A stretch of 64,000 nucleotides of DNA, taken from IMG/VR virus record IMGVR_UViG_3300030061_002429, positions 37,689 to 101,688 of that record. One strand, given 5' to 3'. Below are positions 42,788 through 50,280 of the stretch, piece by piece; the first letter of the stretch is position 1; each line of letters opens with the position of its first letter. A program made the translations under genes and the position numbers. Below the pieces are notes generated by a model. That model searched no databases and had not been told where the DNA came from. It saw nothing but the letters and a program-made list of their open reading frames with translations. Source of the DNA: a virus.

Positions 42788-43164
42788 AATTCATCCCTCA
42801 CTCGGTCAAATTCCTCCGCCCACTCAATGAAGTCATCGTAGGATGTACTGGGAACAGGATTGTTGAATGTGTACACCATTGTGTCGTAGTAGCGTTGCTT
42901 GGTCAGCAGGTGAGCGTACGGCTCAAGTGTGTCCAACCACTCGGTCACGTCAGCGTTAGCGGTTGCAGGTAGCGGAGGTAGCCCACTCTCATCAATCCAC
43001 ATCTGTACAGGTAACTCTTGGTCGCTGTCGTAGGTGATGTCGATTTTACGCTTGAGCCTGTACCCCACCCCAGTGTGTACCTTCTCGGCTGTGGTAGAGA
43101 AGCGTAGTTTCGACAGTAAAATACCAAGCCCTACGTTGGTCAGCCAGTCCTTTGTTCTACTCAT
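42784..43164 (-). CDS. Hypothetical protein
   Basis: 126 residues from ATG 43164, which has GGTGAT four bases upstream and overlaps the previous gene's stop by 8 bp. Mixed alpha/beta with a hydrophobic core, an acidic C-terminus (FIEWAEEFDRVRDEL) and no recognised family. Its position between two small unknowns downstream of the ligase-like gene gives no clear hint. Confidence 0.6.
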   Translation of the reverse strand: MSRTKDWLTNVGLGILLSKLRFSTTAEKVHTGVGYRLKRKIDITYDSDQELPVQMWIDESGLPPLPATANADVTEWLDTLEPYAHLLTKQRYYDTMVYTFNNPVPSTSYDDFIEWAEEFDRVRDEL

Positions 43165-43462
43165 CTGTATCACCACTGAATGTGTAAAGCATTCCTTCAC
43201 CATTCTCGTTTATTGAAACCGTTTTTACTGTTACCATGCTTCGTCTTTTAAGAATAGGAATAGCCTGTGAGTTGTGAGTAAATTTTCTTGTTCTGAAAAC
43301 ATGTGACATACCAACATGATGCCTGTACGCTCTTTCAACTAAATACCAAAAATCAAACATCTCATCTTTGTTCAATGTTTGACCTTCGTGATATTGAGCG
43401 ACATCAATCACCGCTTTCCTGTATGCTTTGAAATCTATTTTTCTACTTCCACCCTGTGGCAT
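43157..43462 (-). CDS. Hypothetical basic protein
   Basis: 101 residues from ATG 43462 (GGTGAGAATT upstream; an in-frame GTG at 43471 is less likely). Basic in the middle (FRTRKFTHNSQAIPILKRRS), with a beta-like C-terminal half (MVTVKTVSINENGEGMLYTF). It overlaps the ligase-like gene by 20 bp. No family is recognised. Confidence 0.6.
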   Translation of the reverse strand: MPQGGSRKIDFKAYRKAVIDVAQYHEGQTLNKDEMFDFWYLVERAYRHHVGMSHVFRTRKFTHNSQAIPILKRRSMVTVKTVSINENGEGMLYTFSGDTDE

Positions 43463-44684
43463 AATTCTCACCTACCAATGTAATGTAATCGACTATTTCA
43501 TCCACGTCGGACAAGCCGTATGAAGTGAAAAGTCCACTGTATATGAAGTGCCAGTTGCGTCGTGGACTCCAAGTATACTCTACTTTCACTGTTAAATTAT
43601 CAGAAAGCGGTTCGGAAACCTGCCTCGCTGTGACGTTGATGTGTTGTTTACGCAATTGCTGTTCAATCTCAAACGGCAGTTGTGTCATAGCAATGATGTC
43701 AGGCACATCAACAACATCAAGGCCGTCACGGAAACCGAGCGTGAACTCTATGTTGTCACCGACTCGCTTGTAATACATGAGTTGCCCCATCAATGATACT
43801 GTGCCACTGCTCATCAAGAAGTATTCACCATACTCTTTGATGAGGAAGCCACCCTTCGGGTAATTGTGTAGGAGTTGCAAAGACTCTTCCCACGATGTAG
43901 GAAGCGGTTCTTTGTATTTAGAAAACGGAAGTTCTATACTTTCGCTGTGAATGTAATTTGTTTGGAGTGGATTCAACCAACACCATGTAAGCGGTACATC
44001 TGTCGGTATGTCCATCATCAGGTCTACCACGAGTTCTTTGGCTCTATTGCGTACAGCACCTCGATGTACCTGTATGAGTGTACTGCAATCAGTGACGAAC
44101 CAATACTCACTTGATGTTCCAACAATCCCAAGTTTGTTGTTTGTATAGGGGCGCAATGGTACGAACATCTCCTCCGCTAATTTGTCCCTACCGATACCTG
44201 TAAACACCATCTGTATCAGCATTTCAGGATTGTAGTTACTGATGTCCGACATGCCGAGCCTTATCTTCAACCACTTAACCATACGGTAACGCACAGAAGA
44301 CCAACGGTACTCCAACGCCCAACGCCAAAACATCTCGGCTTCGATTAGGGACATTGAACGACATAGGTCAAGCAACCAGTCCTCATCAGGTATGTTGTGT
44401 ACCAACGCCATCAGTTCATCAACGTTCAAGCCTTTGCTTTGGTCGTTGGATTCCCATGTCAAGATTTTCGATATGTGTGCATTGTCGCCAACTGCATCGA
44501 GTTGTTCGACAAAGCAACCGCACTCGTTTGCAAGTTGTATCTTGACACGTCGTGCTGTCATAGGTAACCTTTCTTTGGCATCCAAGAAACGCCACACTGT
44601 AAGGGCTTCTTCCATTGACAAATCATTCGTCGTGAGATGACGTGGCATCTTTGAAACCAATACACATAGACGCTGGAAGTTCAT
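43443..44684 (-). CDS. DNA ligase-like protein lacking the catalytic lysine
   Basis: 413 residues. The layout follows an ATP-dependent DNA ligase: a helical N-terminal DNA-binding-like domain (1-170), a step FVPLRPYTNNKLG like the P(V/L)xPMLA linker, then a nucleotidyltransferase-like region beginning EYWFVTDCSTLIQVHRG (193-209), GGFLIKEYGEYFL (278-290, like motif IV EGxxxK), and an OB-like C-terminus. The KxDGxR motif that carries the AMP-lysine is replaced by TDCSTL, so activity as a ligase is unlikely. It could be a degenerate structural ligase or an unrelated look-alike; I judge the resemblance moderate. Confidence 0.42.
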   Translation of the reverse strand: MNFQRLCVLVSKMPRHLTTNDLSMEEALTVWRFLDAKERLPMTARRVKIQLANECGCFVEQLDAVGDNAHISKILTWESNDQSKGLNVDELMALVHNIPDEDWLLDLCRSMSLIEAEMFWRWALEYRWSSVRYRMVKWLKIRLGMSDISNYNPEMLIQMVFTGIGRDKLAEEMFVPLRPYTNNKLGIVGTSSEYWFVTDCSTLIQVHRGAVRNRAKELVVDLMMDIPTDVPLTWCWLNPLQTNYIHSESIELPFSKYKEPLPTSWEESLQLLHNYPKGGFLIKEYGEYFLMSSGTVSLMGQLMYYKRVGDNIEFTLGFRDGLDVVDVPDIIAMTQLPFEIEQQLRKQHINVTARQVSEPLSDNLTVKVEYTWSPRRNWHFIYSGLFTSYGLSDVDEIVDYITLVGENYATGWK

Positions 44685-45010
44685 ACATGCACCCCCAAGT
44701 ATATCCTATCACTATCATCAACGATGAGGTTCTCAATCCACCCTGCACCATGCTCATCATGCTCGTACAACGCACCCGTCTTATCAGAACGGACTTTCAA
44801 GAATGGTATAGTTTCAGGGTGAAAGTTTTTGCTCACCATAAGATGACATCCTTTGTGTAATGCACTTCGTGCAATCAATGCACTTTGACTACGCAACAAA
44901 TTGTGTACAACGTCAGTGAGTGTGAAGGAAAGGCTTTCACCCGCAAGTGGTCCGTCAACGAATTCCCATGTCCTATTCCGTTGTTTCCAACGGAGAAGGT
45001 ATGCTTTCAT
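44681..45010 (-). CDS. Hypothetical protein
   Basis: 109 residues from ATG 45010 (GAGGGAAGAAG upstream), overlapping the upstream gene by 38 bp; coupled to the ligase-like gene by ATGA. Sequence is mixed: LRWKQRNRTWEFVDGPLAGE, a central helix, and a C-terminal half GAGWIENLIVDDSDRIYLGV. No motif is recognised. Earlier in-frame ATGs (to 45148) would lie deep inside the neighbouring gene and are not used. Confidence 0.55.
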   Translation of the reverse strand: MKAYLLRWKQRNRTWEFVDGPLAGESLSFTLTDVVHNLLRSQSALIARSALHKGCHLMVSKNFHPETIPFLKVRSDKTGALYEHDEHGAGWIENLIVDDSDRIYLGVHV

Positions 45011-45290
45011 CTTCTTCCCTCGCAATTCGTCGTTGTTGTTCTTCTTCGTTTGAGTCGATGTGGTCGAGTATCTCAACCAAGACTGGGAGAAGTTCTCGGA
45101 TTTGATTCGGTGTGAATCGAACTCCCTCTCTTGTATGTTCATAACCATCGTCCTTCCGTTTCAACACACGTATGTCAATCCAGTTTCGTCCTTTGAATTT
45201 AATCCATGCAGTGCGAACCTTTCCCTTTCCAGCACCCCACTTTTGGGTCTTCCCGTCTTGGAGAAGATAGTCCCGTTCAAAGTTGCTCAT
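44973..45290 (-). CDS. PC4/Sub1-like single-strand DNA-binding protein
   Basis: 105 residues. AWIKFKGRNWIDIRVLKRK, then HTREGVRFTPNQIRELLPVL and VEILDHI, match the PC4 coactivator fold (strand with GR..IDIR, TR.G..., terminal helix). PC4 proteins are ssDNA-binding dimers acting in transcription and repair. The C-terminus is an acidic tail (NEEEQQRR then EEDESIPSP). Overlaps its neighbours tightly. Could modulate viral promoters or replication. Confidence 0.68.
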   Translation of the reverse strand: MSNFERDYLLQDGKTQKWGAGKGKVRTAWIKFKGRNWIDIRVLKRKDDGYEHTREGVRFTPNQIRELLPVLVEILDHIDSNEEEQQRRIAREEDESIPSPLETTE

Positions 45291-46024
45291 TCTTCTTCCT
45301 CGTCCTTCTTACGTGAAGTTCGTTCAACCAACAAGCCCCACATCCACGGAGGTACTTTACCTTCGTCGTGGTCGCTTCCTAAGACGTGATACAGTGAATT
45401 GTCATTCAAACTCTCTTCTGTGAAGAACCCCTTGTCGGCTCGCTCTTTCAACTCGATACGAGTCATCGCCTTGTAAGTGTGGTCGTCTGTGTGCCACGTC
45501 ATGTACAACTCGTCACCCGCAAGCAGGTGGTAGTCTTGTGGCTCCATAGCAATATCAGCACCGCACGCAGGGCATGTGATGTGTGTACGCCATAGTTCAA
45601 CTGGTGCAGTGTTCCCGCTATCGAGTTGAGCCTCGATGGTTTCAACGAACTCATCAGACTTTCTTTCAAGGTTAAAGTTTGCAAGTGGTTCACCACAGTT
45701 GCACGCCCAACCTGATGCAATCGCTTGTCGTTGTTGGAACTCTTGTTCCGCAACTTGTGTTGGGTCAAGTGGTGGTACAACCATTTCAAATCCATCGGGT
45801 GTTTGAACAGTGACACCCAGTTCACCGAACAAGTCCATCACGCTGTTGTGGAATGCGTGTGTGTCAGGATGGTCGTACATGGACATCAACGCCCATGTGG
45901 TTTCGTCTTGTTTGTGGTACTGAACACCTGCACCCTGTGGTGACCATGTGCCACCAACGGGTATGCTGTCAATGTGTTCCTTCGCCCATACAATCAGTTC
46001 TTCGTTTACTTCAAATGCTGTCAT
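45287..46024 (-). CDS. Zinc-ribbon hypothetical protein
   Basis: 245 residues from ATG 46024 (GAGGTGA upstream). Two CxxC-type sites, CNCGE near residue 107 and CPACG near 150, form a split zinc ribbon; an N-terminal alpha/beta region and an acidic poly-Glu C-terminus (KKDEEEE) flank it. No catalytic motif is visible. Two bases separate it from the upstream zinc protein, so the two may be co-translated. Confidence 0.6.
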   Translation of the reverse strand: MTAFEVNEELIVWAKEHIDSIPVGGTWSPQGAGVQYHKQDETTWALMSMYDHPDTHAFHNSVMDLFGELGVTVQTPDGFEMVVPPLDPTQVAEQEFQQRQAIASGWACNCGEPLANFNLERKSDEFVETIEAQLDSGNTAPVELWRTHITCPACGADIAMEPQDYHLLAGDELYMTWHTDDHTYKAMTRIELKERADKGFFTEESLNDNSLYHVLGSDHDEGKVPPWMWGLLVERTSRKKDEEEE

Positions 46025-46025
46025 G

Positions 46026-46253
46026 TCATTCACCTCTCTTTACTTTGCACACCGTGAATATTTCACAATGCTCACATGCAGTCAAAACCAAGTCGTCCTT
46101 GTCAAGTACATACACGTCAGCATTCGGTGCGTCACATACAGGGCATTCGGTTTCGTTCTTTAGTGTAACGGCTACATCATACTTCTTACCAAAGACTTTG
46201 ATGGTTGCTGATTCAAGCAACTCATGGTCACCCATTCGTACTTGCAACTTCAT
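46026..46253 (-). CDS. Small zinc-binding protein
   Basis: 75 residues from ATG 46253, overlapping the previous stop as ATGA, with GGAAGTGATT upstream. Contains CPVC (37-40ish) and CEHC separated by a beta-hairpin-like stretch (ADVYVLDKDDLVLTA), the spacing of a zinc ribbon. The N-terminal half is beta-rich. Function unknown. Confidence 0.68.
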   Translation of the reverse strand: MKLQVRMGDHELLESATIKVFGKKYDVAVTLKNETECPVCDAPNADVYVLDKDDLVLTACEHCEIFTVCKVKRGE

Positions 46254-47281
46254 TGAATCACTTCCAATGCCAACTCCCAAGCAATCTTCTTCTTGCGAGC
46301 GTAAGGACCGAAGATGGCCGACTCAATACCCTTGCGACTCTTCTCACCATTGCGAAGTGTCGTAGCGTGATGGTCGATGAACTCGGTGACAGCATTGTAT
46401 GCCGCCCACCATGTGCCACCCATGTCACCCACATTGTTCTGTGGACTTGAGAGCAACTGCATCAACTTATTCATCTTGAGTCTTGTTTTGGTGTTGTCAG
46501 CCATCTCACCCGTTTCAGGGTCACGCTTGAGGCCAAGCACATCAATGAAGTACTCCTTGACATCATCAATCTCGTACTGAACAGTAGCCAGTTCACTTGC
46601 TTGTTCACCCCATTCGATGAACTGCTTGTTCATGATACCCAATGCTCGACGCACATCATCAACACGCTGACCCATCTTGGATGTGTGACGCACGTTGTAC
46701 GTGGATGCCTTGCCTTGTCCAATCGCACCACTCAATGTATTTTGACAAACGACACGGATTGGTGTAGGAAGGAACTTCACTGCACCTGTACCGTCGTGCT
46801 TGTTTGTGATAAGGAAGTATTGTTCCACTGGGTCTTGTCCATTGATGACAATGGTATCAGGCAACTTCGCCAAAATCCATACGGTTTCCCCGTTACCCAA
46901 CGCACCTGCAACTTCGATAGCCGCCTCGTGTGATTGTAGAATCTCATCCATGAATGCAAACGCATCCACGTTCTGTAGTGGTTTCCATACCCGACCTACG
47001 GCTTTACCCCCACGAGTGAGTGGGACAAGTCCATCCTCGCTCTCACGGAAGACACCGTATGTATCAGGTACAGCATTGAAAGAAGGATTAACAGTCAAAT
47101 CATCTGATGTATCATACCACAATGGTAACTTCACCACACTCCAATCAAGGTGTGCTTTCTGTAATGCTTCCGTCGTAGTCATCAGACCCTCGACAGATGT
47201 TCCCAGTCCATGCCACGGTGTACTACCCGCCCATGCTGTCATGTATTCTCCGCTTGCTGTTTGTGCTAAATCGTGTGCCAT
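46250..47281 (-). CDS. DUF932 (phage/plasmid-like TIGR03299) protein
   Basis: 343 residues, full length for the family. Diagnostic stretches: TPWHGLGTSV, VWKPLQNVDAFAFMDEIL, ETVWILAKLPDTIVINGQDP, RVVCQNTLSGAIGQGKAS and GTWWAAYNAVTEFIDHH. The family is widespread in phages, plasmids and defence-adjacent regions; its biochemical role is not established. It is coupled to a small zinc protein downstream (ATGA) and follows a 53-residue ORF. Confidence 0.92.
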   Translation of the reverse strand: MAHDLAQTASGEYMTAWAGSTPWHGLGTSVEGLMTTTEALQKAHLDWSVVKLPLWYDTSDDLTVNPSFNAVPDTYGVFRESEDGLVPLTRGGKAVGRVWKPLQNVDAFAFMDEILQSHEAAIEVAGALGNGETVWILAKLPDTIVINGQDPVEQYFLITNKHDGTGAVKFLPTPIRVVCQNTLSGAIGQGKASTYNVRHTSKMGQRVDDVRRALGIMNKQFIEWGEQASELATVQYEIDDVKEYFIDVLGLKRDPETGEMADNTKTRLKMNKLMQLLSSPQNNVGDMGGTWWAAYNAVTEFIDHHATTLRNGEKSRKGIESAIFGPYARKKKIAWELALEVIQ

Positions 47282-47283
47282 AC

Positions 47284-47445
47284 TTAGTCCTCCTGTAGTA
47301 TCTCGTAATCCACTGCGTCAAACAATGTGTCATCGAATGGTTTGTCGAACAACTTGTGTACGAGCCACAACTTCTCCTCAAGTTCTACTTCGCTGTCAGC
47401 AAGTATCTCGCCTTCGTACGTTACTTTGACCATGAATGTTTTCAT
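47284..47445 (-). CDS. Small conserved phage-type protein
   Basis: 53 residues from ATG 47445, with GAGGTG six bases upstream and 1 bp after the previous stop. MKTFMVKVTYEGEILADSEV then EELEEKLW... reads as a beta-hairpin followed by an acidic helix, a pattern common in small phage proteins. No function can be assigned. Earlier ATGs in frame overlap the preceding gene and lack a ribosome site. Confidence 0.55.
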   Translation of the reverse strand: MKTFMVKVTYEGEILADSEVELEEKLWLVHKLFDKPFDDTLFDAVDYEILQED

Positions 47446-47446
47446 C

Positions 47447-47962
47447 TCAAGCACCTCGTCCATACTGCAATACCATTGCCAACAATTGAGGATGCGTTTC
47501 ACGTAGGGTCTTGATTGGTGTGTGGTAAATCAAATCATCAAACACACTCAACAGGTCATCTCGTTGTACACCCATGATGAGTAGCACTTCCCCAACAGGT
47601 ACGTCTTCAACGTCAGCCACACGATGTTCAGGCTTGACCGCTTCAATAACGTCGTTCACTTTCTTGTGGTCTGCACTGTAATATTGTGCATTAACATGCG
47701 ATTGATTCCATTGCTTTGCACCTGAAATGATACGACTGTACACCATGCGTTTGCGTGATGGACACTTACGCTTGGTTGCATATCCCATCTGTGCCATGTT
47801 TGATAATTGTTCGGACAAGTTCTTGAATGTCACATTGGAACGCTTGGAGATGAACGGGAAGAGTTCTTCTCGTGAACACTCCGTATCTCCAAACTCTTCA
47901 TTCAATACTCGCCAAACATAGTTGCGCTTCGTTTCTTTTGGTTGTCTTTTGTAAACTGCCAT
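47447..47962 (-). CDS. Hypothetical protein with helix-turn-helix-like N-terminus
   Basis: 171 residues, first gene of an operon. Residues about 10-75 (RNYVWRVLNEEF ... LSEQLSNMAQMGYATKRKCP) read as a winged-helix or helical DNA-binding domain with a basic wing (SRKRMVYSR). The rest is acidic and helical with no motif. Given its promoter-proximal position it could be a regulator; that is inference. Confidence 0.5.
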   Translation of the reverse strand: MAVYKRQPKETKRNYVWRVLNEEFGDTECSREELFPFISKRSNVTFKNLSEQLSNMAQMGYATKRKCPSRKRMVYSRIISGAKQWNQSHVNAQYYSADHKKVNDVIEAVKPEHRVADVEDVPVGEVLLIMGVQRDDLLSVFDDLIYHTPIKTLRETHPQLLAMVLQYGRGA

Positions 47963-47973
47963 TTTATCACCTT

Positions 47974-47996
47974 CTTTCTCTTTGCCGATTTATAAA
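47974..47996 (-). promoter_or_regulatory. Promoter cassette P3
   Basis: TTTATAAA at 47989-47996 and TCGGCAAAGAGAAAG at 47974-47988, with AAGGTGATAAA directly before the ATG at 47962 (34 nt from the TATA start). Serves the operon running to 42512. Confidence 0.85.
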
Positions 47997-48005
47997 GGAA
48001 ATCGG

Positions 48006-48419
48006 TCATTCCTCCTCATAAGCAATGCGCTCATTGTCGTATACCATACCAAAATCATCCAGTGTAGTGTACTCATTCGTTGGTCGATGTGGCATGCCCC
48101 ATTGGTACATTGTGAACCACACATCGGTCAATGCACGAGCATACGTTTTGTCAGGGACGCTTGCTTTGAAATTGTCATAGTCAATGCGGTTAATCTGTCT
48201 GTTCATGTATCTATCGAACTCCTCTCTCGTGACATACATTCGATACGGGTAATCCGCATCAAAGTCTATGAAGATACGGTCACCCTCAAGCGATGGATGT
48301 TCCTGTAGATACAACAAGACACAGATTAGGTGCGCTTCATTGCGAGCACGCACCAGTAGTTCATCTGTACCACGTCGCTTAACGACGCTTACCCATCCTT
48401 CATTCGTTGCTATCCACAC
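48006..48419 (-). CDS. Conserved phage hypothetical (MWIATN...DADYPYR family)
   Basis: 137 residues. The N-terminal MWIATNEGWVSVVKRRGTDE, then LLVRARNEAHL, DADYPYRMYVTREEFDRYM and IDYDNFKASV are characteristic of a small family common in phages of several hosts, unnamed in function. Beta-rich. It ends an operon 9 bp before the P3 TATA box. Confidence 0.78.
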   Translation of the reverse strand: MWIATNEGWVSVVKRRGTDELLVRARNEAHLICVLLYLQEHPSLEGDRIFIDFDADYPYRMYVTREEFDRYMNRQINRIDYDNFKASVPDKTYARALTDVWFTMYQWGMPHRPTNEYTTLDDFGMVYDNERIAYEEE

Positions 48420-48651
48420 GGTTATCCTCTCCCATAATCATTTCAATTCCTTTGAACTGCCACACTTCAAACCACATTGATTTGCAATCAGCACAGGCCA
48501 CGTCGATTGACCCACTCATGAAATCGCTACGGTATCGTAACTGGTCACTTCCACAAGAGGGACAATGTACAATCTCCTCTTGCTCTTGTTGTGAAAGTAT
48601 CAACTCACACAATTCTTTCTTCGTCTTTCTCATCAATTTTTTCTCGTCCAT
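48400..48651 (-). CDS. Zinc-ribbon protein
   Basis: 83 residues from ATG 48651. After a basic helix (KLMRKTKKELCELIL) come CPSCGS and CADCKS, a C2-C2 zinc ribbon, with the strand MWFEVWQFKG after it. GTGATAAT precedes the start. It overlaps the next gene by 20 bp. Likely binds nucleic acid or regulates transcription. Confidence 0.7.
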   Translation of the reverse strand: MDEKKLMRKTKKELCELILSQQEQEEIVHCPSCGSDQLRYRSDFMSGSIDVACADCKSMWFEVWQFKGIEMIMGEDNRVDSNE

Positions 48652-48655
48652 ATTA

Positions 48656-48739
48656 TCACGCCTCAAAGTATTCAATGAAGATGTATTCATCTTCTTCGAT
48701 TTTGATTTTGATATTGTGCTCGTTCATGTCTTTACTCAT
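48656..48739 (-). CDS. 27-residue acidic peptide
   Basis: MSKDMNEHNIKIKIEEDEYI then FIEYFEA. The ATG overlaps the phosphatase stop (ATGAGTAA) and the stop lies 4 bp before the next start, so it exactly fills the gap in a tightly packed operon. Short acidic beta-like sequence; no function proposed. Real translation is likely but not certain. Confidence 0.45.
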   Translation of the reverse strand: MSKDMNEHNIKIKIEEDEYIFIEYFEA

Positions 48740-49199
48740 TGTCATCTCTCCCTTCTTCCAGTTCACCTATGACCTTGTAATACAAACTACCTTTCTCGTA
48801 TATTTTCTCGGTGAAAGTATTCATTCCAATCTTTGGTCGTGCCTTACCCATCATCTCCAATATCTTTCCACCTTCTTTCATGGGGAACATGTGGTTGAGC
48901 ACAATGAAACCTACACCGCCAGTGCGGTCACGTCCATGTACGCAGTGTAGCAGTACGTGCTTACCCTCGTCAAGTAAGTCGAGTACCAACTCCGAAGCAT
49001 GTTGCCAAATGAACGGGTCGTTGTTGTGCGCTCGGAAGTAGTAGTGATGTCGCTCTTGCTTGTCACTGTCAATGAACCGTGGCGGGTATCGGCACAGGGT
49101 CACAACTGTGTGTGTCGGCTTGAGTGTATCTCGAAAATCCTCAAGGTCACACATGGTCAGTGACGAGCCATTCGCAAATGTGATTGGTGTGTTCTTCAT
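48732..49199 (-). CDS. Dual-specificity/tyrosine phosphatase-like protein
   Basis: 155 residues from ATG 49199, seven bases after a GGAGG site. The P-loop is VLLHCVHGRDRTGG with HCX5R (His85, Cys86, Arg92), the cysteine phosphatase signature. The upstream SLTMCDLEDF and WQHASELVLDLL look like the core of a compact DUSP fold. Predicted to hydrolyse phosphoprotein, RNA 5' or phospholipid phosphate. A second CX5R protein lies at 57516, and a kinase-like and a dikinase-like protein are also nearby. Confidence 0.78.
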   Translation of the reverse strand: MKNTPITFANGSSLTMCDLEDFRDTLKPTHTVVTLCRYPPRFIDSDKQERHHYYFRAHNNDPFIWQHASELVLDLLDEGKHVLLHCVHGRDRTGGVGFIVLNHMFPMKEGGKILEMMGKARPKIGMNTFTEKIYEKGSLYYKVIGELEEGRDDNE

Positions 49200-49201
49200 A
49201 T

Positions 49202-49366
49202 TCATTCCTCCTCTCGTAGTGCAAAGCAATGTGAGCAAGCCATCGTGCCGTCCACATCGTACTCCTCAACGCTATCGACAATCTTGCCACACACGTCACA
49301 TTCGTACGATGCATTCGCTCGGTCTTCCCACATCTGTGCGTCCATCTTTTCGTACCAGTCGTACAT
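49202..49366 (-). CDS. 54-residue zinc-ribbon protein
   Basis: MYDWYEKMDAQMWEDRANAS, then CDVCG and CSHC separated by about 21 acidic residues. GGAGGAATGA lies before the ATG at 49366. It exactly bridges the phosphatase and the preceding gene, with a TGA of the upstream gene just before its start. Predicted zinc ribbon, function unknown. Confidence 0.65.
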   Translation of the reverse strand: MYDWYEKMDAQMWEDRANASYECDVCGKIVDSVEEYDVDGTMACSHCFALREEE

Positions 49367-49684
49367 TCATTCCTCCTCCCGTAGTTCATCGAATGGGTCT
49401 TCGATAACAGTGTTAGATAGTTTGAATGTTGTTGTACGCATTACACCGCACATGATACAGATTTGCAAGTTCTTCACAATCTCACTACTGTTATCATCGT
49501 ACCGAAGACCAGTCCATCCGTCTTGCCACTCTATGTCATGCCAGTCATGGTGTGATTCTTCACAGATATGTGTCCTGTAGCCTTGCCTCTCAAACTCTTC
49601 AAGCAGTGCCAGTCGTCGTTGCAGTGCTTGCAACTCCACACTTATCTTCATCTTCGCATCAATTATCTTGTCAGTTGTCGTCAT
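49367..49684 (-). CDS. Hypothetical coiled-coil protein with cysteines
   Basis: 105 residues. Residues 1-35 form a coiled-coil-like helix (DAKMKISVELQALQRRLALL). The middle holds HICEESHHDWHDIEW, and ICIMCGVMR gives a further cysteine pair, suggesting a metal site of Cys and His. First gene after promoter P4. Not recognised. Confidence 0.6.
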   Translation of the reverse strand: MTTTDKIIDAKMKISVELQALQRRLALLEEFERQGYRTHICEESHHDWHDIEWQDGWTGLRYDDNSSEIVKNLQICIMCGVMRTTTFKLSNTVIEDPFDELREEE

Positions 49685-49694
49685 TTTATCATCC

Positions 49695-49717
49695 TCTTTC
49701 TCTTTGCCAGTTTATAA
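49695..49717 (-). promoter_or_regulatory. Promoter cassette P4
   Basis: TTTATAAA at 49710-49717, CTGGCAAAGAGAAAG at 49695-49709. ATG 49684 lies 34 nt from the TATA start, with AGGATGATAAA between the box and start. Confidence 0.85.
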
Positions 49718-49736
49718 ATCAACAGTGAAAGTATGC

Positions 49737-49925
49737 TCACTCCTTCGCCTCCACGTCATCCACTCGTACAACAGTCCCACCACACGAGCATACATCACCA
49801 TAGAACGGTCTTGGGTTTTCGCCTTGCTTCTGTATGTATTCATCAGTAAAGTTCCACCAACACTTCTCGCACATTATCATGAAATGATTCTTTTTCTTCT
49901 CTTCATTCTTCTTCCAAAATCTCAC
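49737..49925 (-). CDS. Small zinc-binding protein, GTG start
   Basis: 62 residues starting at GTG 49925. Contains MCEKCWWNF and CSCGG, two cysteine pairs of a zinc ribbon, after a very basic N-terminus (FWKKNEEKKKN). The start is within the 16-nt junction element GGAGGTGACGGCGTGA, which supplies both the ribosome site and the last four codons of the upstream gene. Confidence 0.68.
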   Translation of the reverse strand: MRFWKKNEEKKKNHFMIMCEKCWWNFTDEYIQKQGENPRPFYGDVCSCGGTVVRVDDVEAKE

Positions 49926-50128
49926 GCCGTCACCTCCAATCCAAGATGTGTCGCTACCTCTTCCAGTGTAGCGAGTTCACAGTAACCCAAGTCATCATCA
50001 ATCATGCCCCAAAGATAATCAATACTGTAGATGTATTCGTGTTCTTTGTCTGTCACTATCTCGACATCCACTGGGGTATGTACTCCATGCTTGCTCAATA
50101 CGAAATGCTGTTCCCACCTTGTGTTCAC
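49922..50128 (-). CDS. Hypothetical protein ending EVTA, GTG start
   Basis: 68 residues from GTG 50128 (an ATG at 50146 lies inside the upstream gene). Acidic alpha/beta sequence (HEYIYSIDYLWGMIDDDLGY). It ends LGLEVTA, where EVTA is the translated form of the shared GGAGGTGACGGCGTGA junction. Coupled at both ends by GTGA. No family. Confidence 0.6.
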   Translation of the reverse strand: MNTRWEQHFVLSKHGVHTPVDVEIVTDKEHEYIYSIDYLWGMIDDDLGYCELATLEEVATHLGLEVTA

Positions 50129-50280
50129 GCCGTCACCTCCATGCACTCACACTCTAAACCATAACCTACAATTGTAGCAAGAGGATAGTAAGTAATGGGG
50201 CAACCAGTACAACCTTTGCATTTCAGTAGTTGCACCTTTGCATGGTGTTCCCAATACTCATCATCAAAACATTCATTCAC
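50125..50280 (-). CDS. 51-residue cysteine-rich protein ending EVTA
   Basis: Starts at GTG 50280 within the shared junction, ends CECMEVTA. CKGCTGC and CEC give five cysteines in 30 residues, suggesting a metal-binding mini-domain. GTGA coupling on both sides. Function unknown. Confidence 0.6.
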   Translation of the reverse strand: MNECFDDEYWEHHAKVQLLKCKGCTGCPITYYPLATIVGYGLECECMEVTA

